NCBI GenBank assembly: GCA_011033025.1
Contig: WFMF01000049.1
Span: forward strand, 718,145-782,144
From: Beroe forskalii
Taxonomy: Eukaryota > Ctenophora > Nuda > Beroida > Beroidae
Direction of reading: 5' to 3'
DNA length: 64,000 bases
Shown here: positions 56,703 through 64,000 of the stretch, one piece after another
Position numbering within the stretch: the stretch's first letter is position 1
Layout: the number at the start of each line of letters is the position of its first letter
Translations under genes and position numbers: made by a program
Notes under the pieces: generated by a model
Database searches by the model: none
The model's input: the letters and a program-made list of their open reading frames with translations, nothing else
Told to the model about the DNA's origin: nothing

Positions 56703-57386
56703 GAGCTTCTGATAACTACCAAATACCAAACCTCTCCTTGCAAAACTTTCAAAAGCTGCTAGACCTGTGGAAATCAAACCACCATAGGGCTAGCAACAAA
56801 ACAATTTCAGAAGAAGTTACTCAAAAAGAAGTACAAAACAGAACACTGTTGTAACGTATTTATGTGGTAAGTATTTTGTGTGTTTTTCTTTCTTTCTCTC
56901 CAATAAACATATCAATTAGTTGGTCAATCATCCAATTAATTGATTAATTTATTTATTGATTGATAACATTTTTTGCATTATATTAATTCTAATTATATGC
57001 TTACTCATTGTTTACCAGTGAGTTTTGATATCATGATGAACTTACTCATTGTTTACCAGTGAGTTTTATTATCATGATGATTATTTCTTTTTAAATTATT
57101 TTATAAAAACATGAAAAACAAAAACAACAATAGACTTGCCAGTGCTGGTGGAACCTGTGAAGAATTTAATATACCAAAATATATTTAGTCATCTCACCAT
57201 AATTCCTGGACTCGTTAATATTGTATAGTCTTATATGTACAAATGAAACTTGAAGCCATGAGCTAAGTAACCAATTGCAAGGTGCACTGGTGGGTACAGA
57301 AGGTAAGAAATTACCCGTATTCTCCATACTCAACACTTTGATTGGCAAAGCATGTAATTATAACTTTTTTCCCCTACCACTTAATA

Positions 57387-60059
57387 TCTTAATTATAATT
57401 TCGTAAGAGCACGTGAATTATGTCTGTCTGTGCCGCCGTATACAATTAAATTTGACCTAGCCAAGAAAATATCAAGAGAAACGAAGGCTAAGCTGGGCTA
57501 AGTCGCGCCGTTGCTATGGATACAGATATTATGCACGTGCAGATTATGATCAGTTCTATGCGACTGCTTTCTATTACGCTACGACTGTTTAATGCTGTGC
57601 TGTAGCTTTTTGAAAATTTTTGACGTTTCCTTAACTTCAAATTTAAGATCTCAAGATGGAGAAAGGGTATAACTTGAATAACGGAAGATATTCCAAATGG
57701 ATTGCTTTCATTGTGGCAGAGGTTGGTCAATAATCAAAGTTGAGTCGTTGAAAACAGTAGTAACTGCAGTTTTGAAATTAACCGTTAAAGGGGTAGTTCA
57801 CTATAGAATTGACTTTTAAGAAAATTAAAATGGTTATGATTTTATCACTTCTCACGTTGCACGTTATACAATGGTGAAATCCCCATGCCTCTATCTCAAT
57901 TAGGCCGCGAATTATTGCGGTTTATAGATTTCAGCGCGATGACGTCACGTGGGCACAACAGGTTGCCGCACAGCGTTACAATACCTGTGAAATCTATGTA
58001 TTGTGCTGATATAATATAGAAGTATAGAAGTGTTAAATTGGGTACAACTGTCGGAATTTCAGTTGATCGTTTAAAATTTTGTTTTCTTCAATGTTTGCAA
58101 TTGTATTGAACTATAAATTTCAAGTAGTCGTATGCAAGAAAAGAGTAATATTGATCAATCATTATGATTAGTATTACACACATATTTAGTTGCAAAATGA
58201 TTACACGCTATATAGTATATACTTCGAATCATGATATGTGTAGACTGTACCTACCTATCGAGTCATAATATGTACCGTAGATTCATCATTCAACAATGTT
58301 TTTGTTTTTCTGATAAATTTTCATCCAACAGTGCATAGTAGTGTAGACTGACAATATATCAGAAAAGCAAAAATTTGATTGTATGGAAATACCTTTATTG
58401 TCCATCTCTGCCCTTTGGTCATGTATGTGCTACTACCTTTACTGTGAGAATCGTATTACTATCAAATTGCCCTGTTTTTCTACCCCATCTAAATAAACCT
58501 TAGTGTCTGTTGTAGGATTCTAGCCCATAAAAATGTGGTAAGAATCGCTGACACGACAACAGTAGCCATCTTCAGGCGGAAGATCGTCGGAAGATTGTCT
58601 TTACTGTTTCTTACACTTGTGTTAGTCCCCTCATTCTCTGAACTGTCGTTTTAACATTCATATCCAACTGATCAACTGAAGCCGGCTTTTCGTCAGCAGC
58701 TTGCCCTTGGTTGAGACTTGAATCTAATAATATTGTCGTAGCAACCAGTAGTTAGTACTGCCGTGTTCCTTGCTGTCCTATCTTCAAACTCACTTCCTGC
58801 TATAATATTTGAGCCATTTGAATCTTGTAAAGTTGTCAGGTTTATCTTCTTTTGAGCAGCTTGAAAGGGAGTGACCGTCGCAGCTTTCAGAAATCATTAT
58901 ACTATTTTACCTGCTTACTTACAACAATAGCTTATAGGTCATCATCACAGTTTAATCATAGTTGACATTGTGTTGTGGTGTGTTGTATATAAACTCTATT
59001 AAAGTGCCATAAATTACTGTCAGATACATTTATGGGTGTTGTGAAAGCTGAATTACTAAGCGTGAGTGGTACTACAGTATCATTCCTGTGATGTACATTT
59101 ACACATTCACTGTGTCCACAGATATTTATTTAAAAGTTAACATGAATCATGATCATACGTGCAATACAGGATGTAAAATACAATATTATTCAGTATTGTG
59201 AGTTGTGACATATATTCAGGTGCCTTTTTTTCACCCTGAATCCTGTTACCTCTTTATTGCTTGTGTTAATAAGTACCTACATTACCTACATCATGGGTTG
59301 AGAGAAAGTTTAATTTCAATAATGAAAAACAAAAAGTAATTCAAAATACACAAAACTTTCGGCAGGAAAAACACATATATTACCTTTCACATAGCGTATC
59401 TGATAGCGTTTGTTGCGGTGATGTGCCCACGTGACGTCATCGCGCCATAACATAAAGGTGCGATTTCTCGCGATCAGAGTAACTTAGAAACACAGGGATT
59501 TCACTAAACATATGTTTGCAGTAATGGAAGATAAAATAGAACATAAAAAGTGGCACTTTTTCTAGAGTGTACTACCCCTTTAAGGTTGCAAGGTGTGTAC
59601 AATTCAATCGAGTCGAATGTAGGTGTAGCAGATTTAGAAGACAGTTCCTGGCCTGTGAACAAAAAAAATTATCCAATGTCAGCTTCAGTATGAGAATCAG
59701 TTGTCAAAATTGACATCTTGCAATCAAAATGGAATGATGGAACAAAACTCACATGGTTTAGCACGTCTAAGACTAACCGACGAATTCGTTCTAATTTCCA
59801 CTCAGTTCCTTCATAATTTTTTTTAATGTTACACCTACATTAAGAGGTTGATAATGTGTAATTTTGTTATATATTATCTTGATTTAATAATAATAATAAT
59901 ATTAATATTTCATTTTTTGCACAACTTTTGACTTTTAATCTAATTGGAATTTTTTGATGCGGTTAAAAGTATCAAATCAATTCGAATGGCATTGCGAACG
60001 AGGTGCTGCGTATCAGCGCCGAGTGAGCTGTGTGTTTGCAGGCCTAACGGGCCTGCTAG
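57387..60059 (+). mobile_element. Non-autonomous Helitron, subfamily A, interrupted by a MITE
   Basis: Starts TCTTAATTATAATTTCG after A57386 and ends with hairpin GCAGGCCtaacGGGCCTGC and CTAG at 60059 before T60060. Removing the 57789-59579 insertion leaves ~880 bp. It shares TTTCGTAAGAGCACGTGAAT and GTTGCTATGGATAC with the copy at 36558. The 3' region has the GCGCCGAGTGAGCTGTGT block found in the tandem array at 13.4-15.0 kb. Confidence 0.9.
57789..59579. mobile_element. 1.79-kb MITE-like element with TTAA target duplication
   Basis: Ends AGGGGTAGTTCACT and complement of AGGGGTAGTACACT, flanked by TTAA (57785-57788 and 59580-59583). Subterminal inverted similarity continues (GTGAAATCCC, GCGCGATGACGTCACGTGGG) for ~170 bp. 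TTAA duplication is typical of piggyBac-like and Kolobok-like transposons; which applies is not resolved. No transposase frame. Confidence 0.87.
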
Positions 60060-60671
60060 TTTTACATAAATCATGAGCAAACTAATCTAGTGGTAGATCA
60101 TGTGAACTTTCAAGATGACAGACTGTTCTTCCAGCACTGAACATAAATCTCATTCTACGAGGAATTGGCAATGTGCAAATGATTACACAACCCCATGAAC
60201 TAATATCTCGAATAAAGTTCTATTGGCTATTAGGCTTCCACTGGATTAAAATATTTTGGCTCCTCCCATCTGTGTAAAGTTGCATAGTTTTCAAACTTAT
60301 TAATAAATAATTAGGTATAGTAGAATAAATGAAATGCTAATAACATTTTATGATCTGTACTATAGAAGTATACAATCTAATAGTGAAATGGGTATTTTCT
60401 GCCATCTTACTAACTCCATGACATGGAGCCCAATAAAACATTTCAATAGCCACTGCAGAACATGTCCAACTAGATGAAGTATTTGTTTGAAATCTGATAT
60501 TGATTAATTTTTACATGAAATGCCACTGAAGGAATTCCAATACCATAATGAAGTAATAATCAGGAAAATTGTAATTGAATTCAGAAGATTCATGATATAT
60601 TTTATATTATTATTGTATATTGTTTGAGTGAAATAAAATTTTTCGTTTCCTTAAAAATTTTTCGTTTCCTT
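60060..60671. other. No gene recognised
   Basis: AT-rich unique sequence ending in a short duplication AAATTTTTCGTTTCCTTA just before the satellite. Confidence 0.5.
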
Positions 60672-63600
60672 ATGGCTATAAGCCCTGGCACTAATAAATC
60701 ATTAAACCCAATATTATACCCTCTGTAGCCATGGCTATAAGCCCTGACACTAATAAACCATTAAACCCAATATTATACCCTCTGTAGCCATGGCTATAAG
60801 CCCTGACACTAATAAACCATTAAACCCAATATTATACCCTCTGTAGCCATGGCTATAAGCCCTGACACTAATAAACCATTAAACCCAATATTATACCCTC
60901 TGTAGCCATGGCTATAAGCCCTGACACTAATAAACCATTAAACCCAATATTATACCCTCTGTAGCCATGGCTATAAGCCCTGACACTAATAAACCATTAA
61001 ACCCAATATTATACCTCCTCTGTAGCCATGGCTATAAGCCCTGACACTAATAAACCATTAAACCCAATATTATACCCTCTGTAGCCATGGCTATAAGCCC
61101 TGACACTAATAAACCATTAAACCCAATATTATACCCTCTGTAGCCATGGCTATAAGCCCTGACACTAATAAACCATTAAACCCAATATTATACCCTCTGT
61201 AGCCATGGCTATAAGCCCTGACACTAATAAACCATTAAACCCAATATTATACCCTCTGTAGCCATGGCTATAAGCCCTGACACTAATAAACCATTAAACC
61301 AATCATTTATACCCTCTGTAGCCATGGCTATAAGCCCTGACACTAATAAACCATTAAACCCAATATTATACCCTCTGTAGCCATGGCTATAAGCCCTGAC
61401 ACTAATAAACCATTAAACCAATCATTTATACCCTCTGTAGCCATGGCTATAAGCCCTGACACTAATAAACCATTAAACCCATCATTTATACCCTCTGTAG
61501 CCATGGCTATAAGCCCTGACACTAATAAACCATTAAACCCAATATTATACCCTCTGTAGCCATGGCTATAAGCCCTGACACTAATAAACCATTAAACCAA
61601 TCATTTATACCCTCTGTAGCCATGGCTATAAGCCCTGACACTAATAAACCATTAAACCCAATATTATACCCTCTGTAGCCATGGCTATAAGCCCTGACAC
61701 TAATAAACCATTAAACCCAATATTTAAGTTTAAAAATGGCTAATTTTGTTTTCCATAATTTGCCATTAAACCCAATTAGTTTTACCAATACAAACATGGC
61801 TATAAGCCCTGACACTAATATAGCGCATACCATAAACCCAACGATTATACCCTCTGTAGCCATGGCTATAAGTCATCAACACTAATAAACCATCAAACCG
61901 CATATTAGATAGGTGTGCCATGGCTATAAGGCGTTTCAAGGTTAAACATCATTATCACGCTTTAATGTGTTGCACTGTTTCCCTACACTAATAAACCTTA
62001 AACCAATTTTAGAGTGGTAAATAAAAGAGCGCGAGGAGTTGGACTGCTATTAAATAATTCCGACAGCTGTAATCAAAATACAAAAACTTGAAAGGGACTT
62101 GAAATGCATTTTAGTCCATTACAATCATATTGTGTCGTCAAACTCTTGATTGATTCGAAACCATTGCCCATAACTCATGCCCTCTGTAGCCATCTAGCTT
62201 TCTTCTAGCTATAAACCATTAAACCCTGACAATAATAAACCATTAAACCAATATTTATACTTCTATATCGTACGGTATAAGCCCGGTCGACACTAATAAA
62301 CCATTAAACCTAATATTAAACCCTCTGTAGTTCAGTCCATTTGAAAGCCCTGCATTCTAAACCATTAAAAACCCGACATTATACTTCTGTAGCCATGGGG
62401 GATGGGCCCTGACACTAATAAACCATTAAACCCAATCCCGTTCACTCCCAGGTTCCATGGCTATAAGCCCTGACACTAATAAACCATTAAACCCAATATT
62501 AAATTTCTCGCCATGGCTATAAGTTGAAGATGTCAAAACTATAGCAATGGATGACACAATAAACCATTAAACCAAATCAAGAAAGTCTGTAGCCATGGCT
62601 ATAAGCCCTGACACTAATAAACCATTAAACCCAATATTATACCTCTGTAGCCATGGCTATAAGCCCTGACACTAATAAACCATTAAACCCAATATGAAAT
62701 TTCTGTAGCCATGGCTAAAAGCCCTGACACTTCTTGAGAAATGAAAAGATGTTAAGACCTCGATAAATTTAAACCCTAATTTATACTTCTGTAATTGTGG
62801 CTATAAGCCCTGACACTAATAAACCATTAAACCCAATATGATGTCTCTGTAGCCATGGCTATAAGCCCTGACACTAAAAAACCATTAAAACCATGCGATA
62901 AAATCTGTAGCCATTCAGTTATGACACTAATAAACCATTAAACCCATTATTATACCCTCTGTAGCCATGGCTATAAGCCCTGACACTAATAAACCATTAA
63001 ACCCATCATTTATACCCTCGTAGCCATGGCTATTTTGCCCTGATTTTAAATAAACCATTAAACCCAATATTTTTCACAAGTAGCCATTATAAGCCAAGAT
63101 TTAGCCTACGAGTAAACCATTAAACCCAATTTATGTCTATTGTAGCCAACTATAAAACCATTAAACCCAATATTATACCCTCTGTAGCCATGGCTATAAG
63201 CCCTGACACTAATAAACCATTAAACCCAATATTATACCCTCTGTAGCCATGGCTATAAGCCCTGACACTAATAAACCATTAAACCCAATATTATACCCTC
63301 TGTAGCCATGGCTATAAGCCCTGACACTAATAAACCATTAAACCCATTATTTATACCCTCTGTAGCCATGGCTATAAGCCCTGACACTAATAAACCATTA
63401 AACCCAATATTATACCCTCTGTAGCCATGGCTATAAGCCCTGACACTAATAAAGTAATAAACCATTAAACCCATCATTTATACCCTCTGTAGCCATGGCT
63501 ATAAGCCCTGACACTAATAAACCATTAAACCCAATATTATACCCTCTGTAGCCATGGCTATAAGCCCTGACACTAATAAACCATTAAACCCAATATTATA

Positions 63601-64000
63601 CCCTCTGTAGCCATGGCTATAAGCCCTGACACTAATAAACCATTAAACCCAATATTATACCTTCTGTAGCCATGGCTATAAGCCTGACACTAATAAACCA
63701 TTAAACCCAATATTATACCCTCTGTAGCCATGGCTATAAGCCCTGACACTAATAAACCATTAAACCAATTATTATACCTCTGTAGCCATGGCTATAAGCC
63801 CTGACACTAATAAACCATTAAACCCAATATTATACCCTCTGTAGCCATGGCTATAAGCCCTGACACTAACAAACCATTAAACCCAATATTATACCCTCTG
63901 TAGCCATGGCTATAAGCCCTGACACTAACAAACCATTAAACCAATATTATACCCCCGTGTAGCCATGGTTATAAGCCCTGACACTAATAAACCATTAAAC
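60672..64000. repeat. 60-61-bp satellite, major array, runs off the window
   Basis: Highly homogeneous units at 60672-61724 and 63170-64000 (CATGGCTATAAGCCCTGACA, CTAATAAACCATTAAACCCA and ATATTATACCCTCTGTAGC). Between ~61725 and ~63170 the array is strongly degraded, with unrelated bases replacing parts of units while neighbouring parts remain perfect. Two unit variants, ATATTATA (61 bp class) and TCATTTATA, alternate. Short minus-strand frames (GLIAMATEGI) are artefacts. Confidence 0.95.

Overview
This is nuclear DNA of a metazoan, most likely an invertebrate. Spliced genes have GT-AG introns, there is a type II Golgi-type glycosyltransferase pair and a seven-helix receptor pseudogene, coding density is very low, and non-autonomous DNA transposons, Helitrons and satellites are abundant. 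I cannot name the species. Very little of the window encodes protein; most open frames are long only because they lie in tandem repeats whose unit is a multiple of three.

Layout. 1-5.1 kb: a tandem duplication, a ~176-bp satellite, a GGTACC-centred minisatellite and strong palindromes. 6.8-11.1 kb: two intact, divergently transcribed paralogues of a GT2-type (beta-1,4-GalNAc-transferase-like) enzyme with an N-terminal signal anchor and a lectin-like region, each with one ~100-bp intron in the same place. 11.5-15.0 kb: a minisatellite split by a hAT-like element, then four Helitrons joined head to tail. 15-23.5 kb: mostly featureless, with a 1.16-kb Helitron and a 15-bp minisatellite.

23.5-40.5 kb: a large inverted duplication (arms 23524-27625 and 29969-40510). 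The right arm carries a series of insertions that the left arm lacks, so the left arm serves as an empty-site control. It proves the ends and target duplications of a 1.88-kb satellite-filled element, a 72-bp foldback, a 186-bp MITE, a nested/tandem Helitron array and a 2.1-kb TA-flanked element that itself holds a hAT-like element.

40.5-55.9 kb: a second large inverted duplication (arms 40511-45961 and 48575 to about 54-56 kb). Each arm carries the 3' exons of one unrecognised multi-pass membrane protein gene. Its last intron is filled by a 36-bp minisatellite. Its 3' end has been amplified together with a 21-bp minisatellite that looks like a hAT terminal inverted repeat. The spacer between the arms holds a frameshifted rhodopsin-type GPCR pseudogene. 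56-64 kb: a 60-61-bp satellite, a possible LINE remnant, and a Helitron interrupted by a 1.8-kb TTAA-flanked MITE.

How parts relate. The glycosyltransferase pair and the membrane-protein pair are both products of inverted duplication, so three inverted duplications lie in one 64-kb window. Whether these are real palindromic duplications or two haplotypes joined head to head during assembly is the main open question. The arms differ by many discrete insertions, which fits either explanation. The most interesting signals are RFX X-box motifs carried by Helitrons of three subfamilies, an intronic minisatellite whose every unit has an abutted 3'/5' splice site, and an exon fused in frame to a transposon-end-derived heptapeptide repeat.
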